64,000 bases of DNA from Icerya purchasi (taxonomy: Eukaryota > Arthropoda > Insecta > Hemiptera > Monophlebidae). Under the pieces are notes generated by a model that was not told the DNA's origin, did no database searches, and was given only the letters and a program-made list of their open reading frames with translations. The stretch is from assembly GCA_039619475.1 (NCBI GenBank), contig CM077115.1, positions 40,982,944 through 41,046,943 on the forward strand, written 5' to 3'. Position numbers and translations under genes: made by a program. Of this stretch, positions 36,330 through 48,584 are shown piece by piece. The stretch's first letter is position 1. Each line of letters starts with the position of its first letter.

Positions 36330-36887
36330 TATTCGCGCTAAGAAGCGTATTTGTGGATTTTTGTAACAATAATAATAATGATAATAAAATTTGATTTGAT
36401 TATTATCATTATTATTGTTGTTATTATTATTTTCCCATATGTACTTAAGTTTGTTTTCTGTTTCTTTTTGTATTTTTTTTTGTTTTTCAAGAAATTTTTA
36501 TTATTTAATCTCCGCTACTACGTAAATACTTATTAACGTATTTGTATGATTCCACGCGCAATTAATCACTTCTCTTTTTATAGAATAATATAATATTTAT
36601 AAATCAATCAATTATCGTTAAGTTCGACTACTCATCTATTTTGTTTTTTCGTATTATTATGTATTTCATTTATTTTATTTCCATTTATATCTTTTTGTCT
36701 CTATATTCATATTTCGTTACCGAAGTTCCCATTTGTACTTAAGTTTGTTTTCTGTTTCTTTTTCTTTTTATATTTTTCTTTGTCTTTCAAGAAGATTTTA
36801 ATATTTACATAAAATTCTATCGCTCGCGCAGATATGCGCATAGATGGACACTGTAAAACAATAATAGTAATAAAGTGATTTCATTTG

Positions 36888-36931
<44 letters not shown>
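36330..36931 (+). repeat. two related LINE-like 3' ends, each with an (ATT)n tail
   Basis: AACAATAATAATAATGATAATAAAATTTGATTTGATTATT at about 36366 and AACAATAATAGTAATAAAGT...TTTGATTATT at about 36857 are each followed by (ATT)n. A pyrimidine-rich block, TGTACTTAAGTTTGTTTTCT, occurs twice (36437 and 36733). Tails of ATT repeats are typical of certain LINE groups. No coding part remains. Confidence 0.5.
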
Positions 36932-36932
<1 letters not shown>

Positions 36933-36939
36933 TCACTAA

Positions 36940-38180
36940 CTACGGACATTCAGCTTAAATGGTAATAGATACTTATATTTTCAATTTGTGACGGTGGGGT
37001 TGAGTTCCATTTGAACGAACAATACTCCCTAACCAATTAAAGGTAGTTAAATTTTATTTCTCTTTTAAGTTTATATTAGAAAATTTTACAATAATAATTT
37101 TAAACTTTGTAGAAAAAAGTAAAAAAAAAGGTGTCATATCACGTGGGCGATATCGTTGCAGTCTACCATGGGGTCCCGCCGATTTAACTATCTCAACCTT
37201 AGGAATACTGTAAAACTTTAGCCACTAAAGCACTTCCCTTTTTTGAAAAATTTCATCTTAAATTTTGTAACATTGAAAAATTTTATTTCAAATAGTGTAA
37301 AAAAATGAGTTTTGAAATGAAGTTTCCGTGGGGACGTGCAGTTTTATAATTTATTCAAATGGCTGTGAAATTCAAGTTTAAATTCCGGCCTGAAATGTAA
37401 AAATCTTTTATTTTTATTTTATGTTTATTAAAGACGCGATCAGAATAGTACGATAAAAAAAACAAAAAAAAAAAAACAAACAAACTAAATAGCAGTAACA
37501 ACTTAATATTAGTAATTTATATAAATAAAGACGCGAACATTGAATAAACTACTAGTAGCAGCGAAACCGTAGCAACAGTAAAAGAAAATGCACATTGAAG
37601 TAAAACAGGCGAAAGAACAGAGTTCTAGGCATATCTCAATAAGCCTGATAAATTTAGTAATGTATATAGCGTGATTGGCTTAGCGCAGACACACTGAAAC
37701 GGATGACCAAAGTGTCTCGGGGGGAGCATCTTTCAGTATATTTACTTTTATTAAACAGAACTGTTTTCGCGATTACTAGAATTCTATTGCAGGTGGCAAT
37801 AAAAAGCACCGTATCTGACCGGTATATAACCGTTAGAGAGTGCAGTAGAATAGTAAATGAATAAACAAGGACTAAAGTCCTGCAATTACGAACATCTCTC
37901 TAGTGCATAGAATATTACCTTTTGGGAGTAAGACAAAGTTCAGTATATCGAAGCAATGTTGGTTAGGTTTTTTTTATTAATTATGCAAAAAAATATTAAA
38001 TTATCTAAAAATTTAAAATTGTTTCCAAGACAAAAAAAAAAAAAGAAAAGAGATTACGGCTCATATAATGGGATCAACTGTGGAATGCTGATCTTAGTTA
38101 AGTCATTTGAAATTAATCTCATTCTTTATTAGCGGTAATTGAAATTCATTTGTAAAGGGAAAACAATTTTAAAAAAATTA
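36940..38180. other. AT-rich non-coding DNA
   Basis: No gene or known family is recognised. Confidence 0.5.
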
Positions 38181-38181
38181 A

Positions 38182-38856
38182 GGGTCTAGCCGGTTAAGTA
38201 AAAGTGGTGTTTGAACCGAACTTTATTATAAAAAAAAAAACATATACCTTTAGGGCATGTAAAAAATAGTTGATGCTGAAACTTTCAGACCCCTAGTCCT
38301 ACAGAGGGGGCTGCTGTAGTCACCATTTTGTGATTTTCGTTTTTTTTTTTTACGGTATCTCAGCTATTATTCTTCAATCGACTTTTAAAATTCTTGTCAA
38401 TAACGGAAAGTTTATTTTTTCAGATTTTTAAACGCCAAAAATTAAATTTGTAAAATGTCGTAAAAAATTGTTTAAAAATATCTATTCCGTTGTTATTAGT
38501 TGAATTTCAAGAGGTTTTTCAGTTAAAAATTTTTGTGTTTATTTTTTTCGAACCTCTTCCACCACTTTTAAAAATCTGAAAAAATTTCTAGTTACTGAAT
38601 TTTTTTAATATCTTTTATGACATTTTAAAAATTGTGAACGTTTCTAAAAATCTGAAAAAATTCACTGCTATAGAGAACTTTCCATTATTTTAAAGCCTCC
38701 GAAGAGAATTTTCAAAATCGATTGAAAAATGGCTGAGGTATCGTGAAAAAACCGAAAATCATAAAATGGTGACTACAGCAGCCCCCTCGGTAGGACTAGG
38801 GGTCTGAAACTTTCAGCATCGACTACTTCTTTTCATGCCCTAGATGTATATATGTA

Positions 38857-38894
<38 letters not shown>

Positions 38895-38949
38895 TATTTT
38901 TTATAATAAAGTCTGGTTCAAAGGCACTTTTACTTAACCGGCTAGACCG
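38182..38949. mobile_element. foldback element of about 767 bp (long imperfect palindrome)
   Basis: The left end reads GGTCTAGCCGGTTAAGTAAA and the right end is its exact inverse (TTTACTTAACCGGCTAGACC). The inverted arms continue inward: ACTTTATTATAAAAAA, TGCTGAAACTTTCAGACCCC, AGTCACCATTTTGTGATTTT and ACTTTCCATTATT all have inverted partners. Nearly the whole element is thus one hairpin with arms of about 350 bases. A (TA)n tract (38857-38891) has grown in the right arm. There is no coding capacity, and no clear target duplication could be fixed. Confidence 0.85.
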
Positions 38950-39639
38950 TTTATTTAAAAGGAATACATATAAAACTCAAGAATTAATGTTTACATTTAA
39001 TTAATAAAAAATTAATTTTTTCCTAATAATTGCGCGAAAAGTAAAACGTTCATTCTATATTCCGCAGTAAACGACGTTTAAGACTGAGTGTAAATATCAT
39101 TTAGTAAGTATGATGCTTTTTCATTGTCGATTTAAAGAGAATTCCTTATCAAACAGGGATGCGCTTTAATATGAAGAAAAATTAAACGAATATTTAATAA
39201 ATAACGAGGTGATGATATAATGAATGCGACAGCGGCGGCGTAGCAAATATATATCCCATAGGTAACTGAAAATAAAGAGTTGAACGGAACCAATAATAGG
39301 GCAGTCCAGTACCAGGAGGAAATATCTCAAAAATAAATAAACAATATAACCGCATGGAGAACTCCGGGCGGTTTATCAGATCGACCCGTTAATAAGGTTT
39401 AAAGCAGTTAATCTGGCTCATCCACATTAATACCGATCGACGGTCGGTTGTAACCATCTCTTGTGTTTTTATAGAACGTTAAACTTGTTCATGGATTTTT
39501 TATTCATCGTACACGTTAATACTTTAAATGCCTTCAATACGGTCATTTAGGCAGTCAGTAGTTTATTTACTCGATTCCTCCAGGACGCGATGCTGGAAAA
39601 GTAGTTTTTTTTTTTGTTTTTTTTTGCGTGGAAACGTCA

Positions 39640-39960
39640 TGAGGTGAAATTTATTATTTTCAATTTCTTCATGCACAAACACTGAGGAAGTGCATATGTA
39701 ACGGGAGGGAGAGACGGATGATACTGGGCGCGCTCAAAGTCTGTCTTTCGCGCGAAATGAGGTGCAATGTGAGGCAACAGCTGCGTTGCATAAGTCGGCG
39801 ACAAAAACACGGAGAAGTCTGGGAAACTGCGAGAAAAATCGATAGCGCCGGAACCATTCAGCGCCTGGAACAAGGGTGACCAACAGCAATCGCTAGGGCT
39901 ACATCTGGTAACTTCATCTTCGCCTTTTCCATAGGCCACGTCTAACCCGCGCGCGCAATA
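39640..39960 (-). promoter_or_regulatory. CpG-richer island-like segment, possible alternative promoter
   Basis: About 320 bases stand out from the AT-rich background by CpG content, including CGCGCGCG near 39949. On the minus strand a frame of about 100 codons is open (39637-39939) but matches no family I know. An unmasked GC-rich patch inside a large intron may be an alternative promoter with an untranslated first exon. It may equally be an old mobile-element fragment. Confidence 0.2.
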
Positions 39961-40983
39961 AATCGACCGATACGGAAAACGCTTCCGAAATTACACATTT
40001 TCTCGGGAAAAAATTGATAATCATCCGGTAACGAAGTAAGTCGTTTTTTTTTTTAACTCTAAACAGCCGCGGATTTCAATTAGGAAATGCCCGGAGTCGA
40101 CCTTCCGGCTAATGGTTTTTTTTGTTTGCAACCGGTTTCCAGTGGAAGTTTTAGGCGAATCTACATAGAAACGCTGTTCTTCGCTGCCGTCGGCATAAAT
40201 TAACTAAATGGCTACTTCACACAAACTGTAATAGATAAGCTGAACGCAGTGATTGGCCGAGGCGCGAAGTAAAGTCGGGGCAGTTATTTACCTACCGTTA
40301 TTGTTACCGTATCGGGCAAAGTTGTTGTTAAAGAGATCGTGCACCAGCTTTAATTATAGCTTTGACGGAGGAACGTATGCGTGTAAATTAAGAATGCGGT
40401 TTCGTCGCACAGTTAAACGCGTCCATCATCTTTGCAGTCTCATACGTAAAGAAAGTAAGTTGGCACTGGACCGAGCAACGTTTTCTTTTCTGTCTCCTTT
40501 TTTTTTTTTCAAATGTTTTACACGAAAATGTATACGCATTAACACGATGTGTTTGTGCCTTAGTGTACACGTTCTTCGGGCAACAAAAATTAAACTTTTT
40601 TTTGTCGAAAAATATACCCACGTTATATGTATATTTCTCGCGCGTCAAACTGTAAGCTGAATTGTTTCTCTAGTTCCCAGGTTTTAAAACTAGCCCATGT
40701 CGATAACCCTCTGCACTTCCCCCCCCCCCATTGTTATCTTTCATCCTCCTGCGATCTGGCTGCAATAACGTATTTACATTAAGCCGCGCTGGGTTTCTTT
40801 TTCTTCTTTTTCTCTCTTTAAATACTTATATATTCGAGATGTTACCAAAAGCTGGTGTGCGACTGTGCGTGGGCTATTACAGGGAATGGAAACTCTATTG
40901 CGGATTAAATTACGTTCGGATTTGAAACAAAAGTACAGTGCACATAAAAACAGATTTAAGCATAAACATAATGATTTTAGGGC

Positions 40984-41118
40984 AAGTAAAAAAGTATCGA
41001 TCAAGGGATCAAGTAAAAACGTATCGATCAAAGGATCAAGTAAAGAAGTATCGATCAAAGGATCAAGTAAAAAAGTATCGATCAAGAGATCAAGTAAAAT
41101 AGTATCGATCAAGGGATA
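40984..41118 (+). repeat. 27-bp minisatellite, five units
   Basis: Five head-to-tail units of AAGTAAAAAAGTATCGATCA plus AGGGATC occupy exactly 135 bases. Because 27 is a multiple of three, one plus-strand frame stays open and repeats the peptide VSIKGSSKK. There is no start or splice context to suggest translation. Confidence 0.95.
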
Positions 41119-41263
41119 ATATGATTTCTATACAAAATGTACAGAAAGTTTCCGCATAATCATAAGTACCCGATTCTCCAGTGTGGTTAATGATTGATTT
41201 AGACAGAACACACATCGCAGGTACCTACGGTAAGTGAAAGTTTGAAAAGAATGGTCGAGAAGC

Positions 41264-41540
41264 TCATCGTAACTTCCATCCCAGTTTGAACTTTAATAGG
41301 AGAACAGCGTTCTTATTGATGCCGGGGATCTTCCGGAATTGCTGCTTGAGCGGCCGTGCCGGCCTTTTCAAACACTCCAACACATGAGACCTTGTGATTC
41401 TCTTTCGATAGGTTAAACACGATTTGTTGGATCTTACAAGCGGTGATTTTCGGCCCCCTCGTGAGAATTGGATATTAAGCGATTCGACTCTGAGTTGGTG
41501 ACTAATAGAAGGGTTTTTTTCCCCGCAAATATGCTGCAAA
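41264..41540 (-). other. GC-richer open frame after an acceptor-like TTTGCAG, unrecognised
   Basis: A minus-strand frame of about 91 codons runs from an acceptor-like GGTTTGCAG at its 5' side to a stop at 41264. The product would be basic (many Lys and Arg) with no recognised motif. The patch is richer in GC than its flanks and lies between two minisatellites. It could be a terminal exon or a worn mobile-element fragment. Confidence 0.15.
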
Positions 41541-41942
41541 CCTTACTACATGCCGCGTGTAACAGTCACATTTAGCAGAACTAGACAAATGCTTCGAAGG
41601 AGAAAAAATTCACCAACTATTTTTTACGATTTTTTTTTAATGCAAAAAAGTAAATAAAAAAAAGTAATAAGTGTAGATCGAAGAACGAGCAAATCATTTA
41701 CAACTCAAAGGTCTATCGGCAATTAAAAATAAAAGCTTTAGTTAGACTGGGAACAGGCAATAGATTAATATTTTTTAACCAGCTAAATATAACTTACAGT
41801 AACTTGGAACGGAAATAGTTTACAAAAGTCATTATTAAATATATATTGTTTGAAACGATGTGGATATCATATTCTAGTCGCTGGGTACACTCAATGAATA
41901 TAAAATGTAATGCAAAAGGTATGACGATAAAAGCATAGGCGA

Positions 41943-42246
41943 AAATATCGTCCAAAAAATATCGTCTAAAAAATATTGTCTAAAAAATATCGTCTAAAAA
42001 ATATTGTCTAAAAAATATCGTCTAAAAAATATTGTCTAAAAAATATCGTCTAAAAAATATCGTCTAAAAAATATCGTCTAAAAAATATTGTCTAAAAATA
42101 TCGTCTAAAAAATATTATCTAAAAAATATTGTCTAAAAAATATCGTCTAAAAAATATTATCTAAAAAATATTGTCTAAAAAATATCGTCTAAAAAATATC
42201 GTCCAATAAATATCATCAAAAATATCATCAAAAATATCGACAAAAA
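41943..42246. repeat. 14-bp minisatellite, about 22 units
   Basis: The unit is AAAATATCGTCTAA, with variants TTGTCT, TTATCT and CATC. One copy is 13 bases. CG and TG versions of the same position partly alternate, as expected if larger blocks were duplicated. Confidence 0.95.
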
Positions 42247-42731
42247 TATAAACATTCTGCCGATAGGATTGCACTTTGAATTTTCAGAGTATCAATGAAC
42301 TGTGCTACAAGACCGAAAAAGTAAAAGGTCTGAAGAATTCTCCTCAATTTTGTTACTTTTATTAGTCTTTCTCTTTCTCTATGGAAAGGCGATGAGAAAA
42401 TTAACCGAAAAAACAAAAAAAGTTGCTTGACTAGCCAAAGAATCGGATGGTGCACGAGTTGCTAGAGTGGCTTTGAAAAGGCCGAAGATACCAGGAACAT
42501 CAAATGAGTTTGGCGTGTGAAATTTACTCGCAATTTGATTAGTAATCATAAAGAGAAGCCGATGAGATTAATATTATCCGGAGTAAATGTTGAGACTACA
42601 GAACGGCGGATAGAAAGAAAGTTCTCGGTTCGAATTTAGTTAAAAGTTCTGAAATGAAGAAAACAATCAATCTTAACATACCCGCTTATGCATTTTCAGT
42701 GCAACATTCCCCTGATAAAACTGATTGTGTT

Positions 42732-42735
<4 letters not shown>

Positions 42736-42784
<49 letters not shown>
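42736..42784. repeat. (TA)n microsatellite
   Basis: About 24 uninterrupted TA units. Confidence 0.95.
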
Positions 42785-42788
<4 letters not shown>

Positions 42789-43559
42789 AATCATATGGTG
42801 AAATAATTTTTAAAAACGGCAAAATTTATGAAATATATTTTATTTGCGAGTGTGACCTGAAAATAATCCAATCAGCAAAGCATAGATCACGGGTAGGTAA
42901 TGTGTTTCTATCGAAATTTTAAAGAAATGATTCAGAAAATATTTCATATATAGTTCTGCGGCCTCATTAATATCGTCACTAACGATGATTTTAGAGCTTT
43001 ATATAGTTGATAATTTTTTATGAATATCGATTAATATTGGATTAACGAAATTTCATTTTATTAACACAGCTTTGAAATTTTCTAGTGTATCTTATTTTCG
43101 AACATTTCGTTGCATTTTATACCGCCGTTAGGAGAAAGCGATTCAATAATTTATCGTCGCAAGTATTAAAGTCATAAGTGACAGTTGCTTTTTTTTTTTT
43201 TTTTTGGAAGAATTAACATCAAATATTTTATTTAGATTCTTCTGCAACATCCTATTGTAATTGCAGATTGAAATTTATCAACTTATCATTTATAGAAGTA
43301 ATATTGTGAAATTTTCACAAAACTGAAATTTATTCCCTCTTTTTTTTTTTTTTTTATGTGTTTTATATATTATGAACTTCTTTTTCTTTTTTTTTTTAAC
43401 CCTTCCTCTGGGCATGCCAGCAACGGATCTCCGCCCAGAAATGATACGAGGAAAAAGAATCAGTTAGATGTAGATCCGGTCAGCTATTGATCGAATAATA
43501 GAACTAAGGATCGGAACAACGGAGATCGACGGAAACGGTAAGATACATATACGAAGTGC

Positions 43560-43635
43560 AATAAGGACTCTGATGATGGCCAGTGTAAGCTGGTCGAAAC
43601 GTTAAGCGAATAAATATCTTTTAAAACACACAGTT
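43560..43635 (+). mobile_element. Penelope-like end with hammerhead ribozyme-like core
   Basis: CTGATGA (43570-43576) is followed by a 6-bp stem, GGCCAG (43578-43583) with CTGGTC (43590-43595) across a TGTAAG loop, and then GAAAC (43596-43600). This is the conserved core, stem II and GAAA of a hammerhead ribozyme in the right order, with U77 as an extra unpaired base. The downstream sequence AATAAATATCTTTTAAAACA resembles the ends of Penelope-like retroelements, which carry such motifs. Stem I and a cleavage site are not clear, so activity cannot be claimed. Confidence 0.55.
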
Positions 43636-43689
43636 GTTTCCGAAAATTATTTATTATGAGTAATCGCTGTGTAAGCTTTAAATATTTAA

Positions 43690-43990
43690 GGATTAGGGAG
43701 TTTAAGTGATAATAGATCGTAGTACAAAGAAGTACGTTCGATCACGATTGAAAGAAGATATGGTCAGGATCGCAAACGGTTTCGTTGTCAGAATGGAGAG
43801 GATAATTAAGGGAAAGTGCGAGACAAAAACGAAAACGCGAGGAAGGAAGAAGGGTATGATTGAGATTTGAGATGTAAATGGATAATAGAAACAATAACGG
43901 AGTGGCGAAGCGAAGGAAAATTGTAAAACCGAGGCCGGGTAGGAAGATTAGGTTGGATAGATAAAAGGAAGGTTCTTCTATATTGAAGAG
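43690..43990. other. purine-rich plus strand tract
   Basis: A 300-base stretch with the same A/G bias as 33780-35455 (for example GGAAGGAAGAAGGG), following the hammerhead-like end. There is no protein match. Confidence 0.4.
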
Positions 43991-44915
43991 GAATTTGTTT
44001 TTGCGAGAAAAGAAAATTAAAAAAAAAAAAAAAGGGCTTTAAATATATTTATCGAAATAATTATTTGTAAATAAAATTGAAATCGACAAATTACAATTCG
44101 TTTAATATCCGCATAAATTTGTAGAGTTCAACTACTGTAATAAACCGCTTTACTAAAAAAAAAAGGGTAAAGGAAAATTTTCAATTCCTCTTTTAAAATT
44201 TCTGAGAGTCGTTCTGGAAAATCGAATATTAGTTATCAGCGTGAAATTTGAGAAAGTAGACTGGAAGAAGAGAACCGGCTCATAATATTTTTATCGAAGA
44301 GACCCTCTTAAGAGTATACATTACGAAGAGAGCTTAATTCCATAATCCACTGTTTGGTTTACTTTACTTTACTTTACTGGTCACCTGGATAAACCATGGC
44401 GCTATGGTTCATTGTCGATTACTCGTGGCCGAGTTTTTCCCCAAAAGGAATAAAAAGGATCTCGTTATTTTTTTCTTTTTGAAGAAGAGTTATAAATGAA
44501 AGAGATTCCTTCTTCTCGCTTAGATTTTCGTCAAGAAAAACATTGTATATTAATCGAAAATAGGACAGTGCCTCCCACCAGAAAGCTTATATTTCTTTGC
44601 AGCCGAGCTTCTTGCTACAGAGAAGCCATTAGAATTTGTACATTGTGTCCAAATTCGGATAGCCTGAACTCTTATCAGTTCAAAATGGACTAATTTTGTT
44701 ATATAGTTATCATTCAACACTTTACGAAATCATAAAAGCTTCTTTCAATATTTCGAAACACAGAAGAGTTAAAAAATTTTTCTCCGGAGGGTTGATTTCG
44801 GTTGCCTTAGAATTGTGCAAGGCAACGAATTAAATTTCTATTCGCTCTATTTTTCAACTTTCCGGGTGAAATTAATAGAGGTAGTGTATACCGAAATATC
44901 GGGATTTCGATAAAT

Positions 44916-45143
44916 ATGTCCGTATTATGCTGTAGCTCCATTAGGTTCCATTGCTACCTTGATTGTTATCACGTTAGCGTTCCTCCGTTTAATTTGACTT
45001 TAGATTTGTTTCGGCTGTGTGCAGTTCGTGCACCCGCCATTTCAGGATCATTTTTAACATTGCCAGTACTAAGTCTTGCCCGGAATCTTTTACATACTCT
45101 AAATTCCGCAGATGATATTAATTCAATCGCAGGCGACATTTGA
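44916..45143 (+). pseudogene. possible LINE C-terminal fragment
   Basis: The frame contains LDLFRLCAVRAPAISGSFLT and LPVLSLARNLLHTLNSADDI. This aligns in spacing with the end of the LINE at 23652 (MLGLPALFNASYVLSLPILS and following residues), including the L(S/T)LP(V/I)LS step. Identity is low. A start Met is present but means nothing if this is a truncated retroelement. Confidence 0.35.
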
Positions 45144-45149
45144 GAGATA

Positions 45150-46655
45150 CGTAAGTTTTTAGGGATTCTGCGTTGTGCAGCGAGCATCTTCCGTATTTTA
45201 TTTTACATTTACTTCTTTTCGGTGATAAAATTTTTGCCTTTTTTTCTTCTTCTAATCGCGTTTAATCTGTCATTATTGGTTAATATAAATTTATTTCGTC
45301 GCATTATTTACTTCATTTATTTCACTTTTTTTAATTTTTTTCTCCTTTCGCGCTTCTTAACTTCATGCGACTTAATAGTTTGCTGTCTGGGTCAAGAAAA
45401 AAAAATTTCCCGCCACAACCAATTTTACACAGTTTCCGCCAAAATAATATCTTTTCCTCCCTAGTCCCTGGTAAGTTTACGTTTTTGCTGCTAGCTATGC
45501 GATTTTTGACTAACGTTTTCGAAGCGATGTTTATTTCTCTACATTATTGGCTTTAAATTCCGTTCATTTCAGTTTTTGATTTTTCCAACTGTTTGAAAAC
45601 CCTAGCGACTTCTCCATTCTGATACTAGCCTTAATCTATTTGTATGAAATCCGTTTTTTGTTTCTTCCGGCTGTTTTACTTTGCCGAAATTGTACGATTT
45701 TCAAAGAGCGTCTGTTGTGGACCCTTCGGTTGCACTTTCCCAGCGGTTTTTGAAATTGTTTCACTCTCATATCACATTACATGACGGATTAATCGATTAC
45801 TTTGCACGAAAACGTTCAAATTTGATTGACATGTTTGCTTTTCCGACGCGTCGCATTAATCTATAAACCGTAGAAGAGATTGACGATTTATTAAAAAAAA
45901 AAAAAAATCGTTATTGTACAGTTTTCACCGGAGTCGATTTTCCGAAAGATTACATACGTATAATAATGGTGGTTCGGTCGCTCCGTGACATTGATAGGCA
46001 ATACCTTTTTTGACCCGACAAGGTGGCATTTTAGCTGAACGAAATGGTTGTTGCTGTACGAATTTGAACTCATTCGAAGTGACAGTTCAAGGTTAAGTGT
46101 TGTAAGGGACGTAGGTACAACATTAAGAACATTAACTTTGTATAATAGGTAATTCGTCTAGGTTTTTCTAAGAACTTCATAGAAAGCTTATCGAATTTGA
46201 AAATCGCATGCTTTCGTCGTAAACACAATATCAACTACGATATTTCTTAGTTCCGATGCCCTACAGCAATCTGACGGTACGTTCGCTTATTCATTTTCGA
46301 AAACAATATTATTACGCAAACTTTTCGACAGAAGCAGCGATTATACCGGGTTTCGTTAATTATGTAAATTCACAATTTCCAGTACAACACTACTATATAT
46401 TATTACATGTGGAAATAGGTTTTTTATCACAAACATAAGTAAAGGTTTTTTTGCGTGCCAGAGCATTTTTATTTGATCATACCTATGCGGTAAACTGTTG
46501 CTACCACTTTATTTCAGTCATACTATACTTCATAACTCGGCCAGGAAAAATCTCTCGAATAATTGTTCTTTTATCATCATTTAATGTAAATGCTTAAAAG
46601 GTGTATAATAGCTATTTAAAAATTCTAATACTCGTATATTTAGGAAACTCTTCGA
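45150..46655. other. AT-rich non-coding DNA
   Basis: No gene is recognised. A hydrophobic frame at 45222-45464 resembles the one at 4020-4080 in a short run and may be LINE debris. Confidence 0.45.
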
Positions 46656-46660
46656 TAATT

Positions 46661-46880
46661 TTTAACCGACTTCAAAAAGGAGGAGGTATTCAATTCGACT
46701 GCTTTTTTTTTGTTTGTTTTTTTTATGTGTGTTACCACAGAACTTTCTTCTAGGTGAACCGATTTCGATGGTTATTCTTTTATTTGAAAGGTGATGTTTC
46801 TCGTGTGGTTCCATTTAAATTTGATCAAGATCTGACCGGTAGTTTTCGAGTTATCCTTTATAATGCGGGAGATTGAAGCT
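46661..46880 (+). mobile_element. dispersed insect repeat starting TTTTAACCGACTTCAAAAAG
   Basis: The start, AACCGACTTCAAAAAGGAGG followed by AGGT, then a T-rich run and GTGTTACCACAGAAC, is a pattern I recall from many insect genomes as the end of an abundant transposable element. The next 150 bases (GAACCGATTTCGATGG, TTTGATCAAGATCTGACC) fit the same repeat. I cannot check the family here. Only one copy is in the window. Confidence 0.4.
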
Positions 46881-47164
46881 TTTTTGGATGTTTTTCATTC
46901 ATGATTGTTTTCACCGTCGGGTTAGATTTATTGACTTAAAATACTATAAATTTGCCAAATTACCATGGAAATAATGTAGCTTTTGATGTTTTCACACCGT
47001 AGAAATATCTGTTCTTATTAAAATGTTTTAATTTAATTGAATAAAAATGCACTAAAAAGTAACGAAATAAAATGCTTTTTTACAAAAAATAAATACCGAT
47101 ACTCGAAGGTTTATTATAAAAATTTAAAAATGCACTAAAAAGTAAAAAATAATTACTCTCGATA

Positions 47165-48572
47165 AGCGGTGTGCAGGTTGAATAGAGAGGAAAAGGGAGG
47201 CAGCACTGGAAGTTGAGTCATAGTCTGGAACGAGTCAGTTAAGGAAAGAAGAGAAATATTATAAGCTGAAAATTTACCCAAAAATCCGCCACTGGAAACT
47301 GAAGAACGGGCTAAGGGGGAATATCCACTAATTTATTATGCTCAGCGTCAAAATTACCACAGGAATCCGCAGAAGATCAGTCTCGTTCGAATGAAGAAGG
47401 AAAAGATCATGGATGAGAGAGCGTATGAGAAGTATTACATAATCGGAAAAGGGAGAAGAGATTGCCGGCAGAACACGAATCCCTGAGATTATGACCACTT
47501 TATGGCAAACTAGTAATGAGGAAACAAAAAGGACAGCGCGTATTAAGAGCAGTAAATTTCGAAAATTGAGAAAAAGGAGAGTAGATTAAAAGATTCAAAA
47601 TAACTTAAGGCAGAATAAAAAAAGAAAAAAAAGAAGAACCAACTCATTTGCCCGTACCGTCAGTGAAATAAGCGAACATGTGTAGAAAAGAAAGAGAACG
47701 TTGGAAAATTAAATTCGGGCGTCATGTTGAGGAACCGACTTAGAACCGATTGATAAAAAAAAGATATTTGATAAAGGTAATTGGAAAAACTGAAAGAAAA
47801 ATTCGAAAGCTTATCATGACTACAAATGACGGTGAAAATTGAAGGAGACCGAATTGGAGTTTTATCAGAAGTACATTGCTGTTTATGAAGGATAGAGAAG
47901 TAAGAAGAAACGAAGAAGAATGAATTTTCAGGCGCTTAAAGGAAATAACTAAAGTGAGATTTGCGAATGAAGATAAGAGGCAAAAATAGCCGGAACCGAG
48001 TAGATCTTAGAGCACCGAAGCAGAGACGAAGACAGGTATATTTTTAAAGACGAAATCTGGAGGAATTTCCATAAGCATTGATAGTAAAATAAGATGGAGC
48101 AGATAAAGGATTTATACAACATGAGTAAGATGCACGGATCACCTTCCCAATTAGTCTGTGAGAGAGCTTTTTAGATACGGATGATTAATGTGACTATAAA
48201 AAAAAAAAAAGACTGCTGTCAACACAGATCAGTAAATAACGAAAAGTGTTCAAGGGAAACTGGACCATCACACTTAAGGATAATTAAAAAAGGATCAAAA
48301 GAACGAAAAGTAAAAAAAACAAGAGGCGAGGATTTAGAGGAAGAAATAAAAAATTAAATATTAGAAAAAGAATTTTCTAATGACATTAAAGAGTTTTGAA
48401 GATTTTCGGCAAAGAAAAAAGGATGTATACGAGGAACAGAATCGACTTTAATAAAGTAAACATTAAAGAGCGTAGGATCTAGGGTAGAACTATTAAAGTA
48501 GACCTCGAAAGGTTAACCTTGTGGCAGAATAGAAAAGAAAGGGAAGAATTTTCCGCATTGAAAGAGAGTAAT
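47165..48572. other. purine-rich plus strand tract, about 1.4 kb
   Basis: This has the same strong A/G bias on the plus strand as 33780-35455, continuing after the LINE insertion to about 48850. Frames on both strands are short and broken. The origin is unknown. Confidence 0.5.
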
Positions 48573-48584
48573 AATAAGAGAAGC

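Noticed and set aside
40253..40660. 135-codon plus-strand frame near a CpG-richer patch
   Set aside because: It crosses a poly-T run, shows no domain, and has equal openness on the other strand.
41943..42246. CRISPR-like array
   Set aside because: The units are contiguous with no unique spacers and the genome is eukaryotic; it is a minisatellite.
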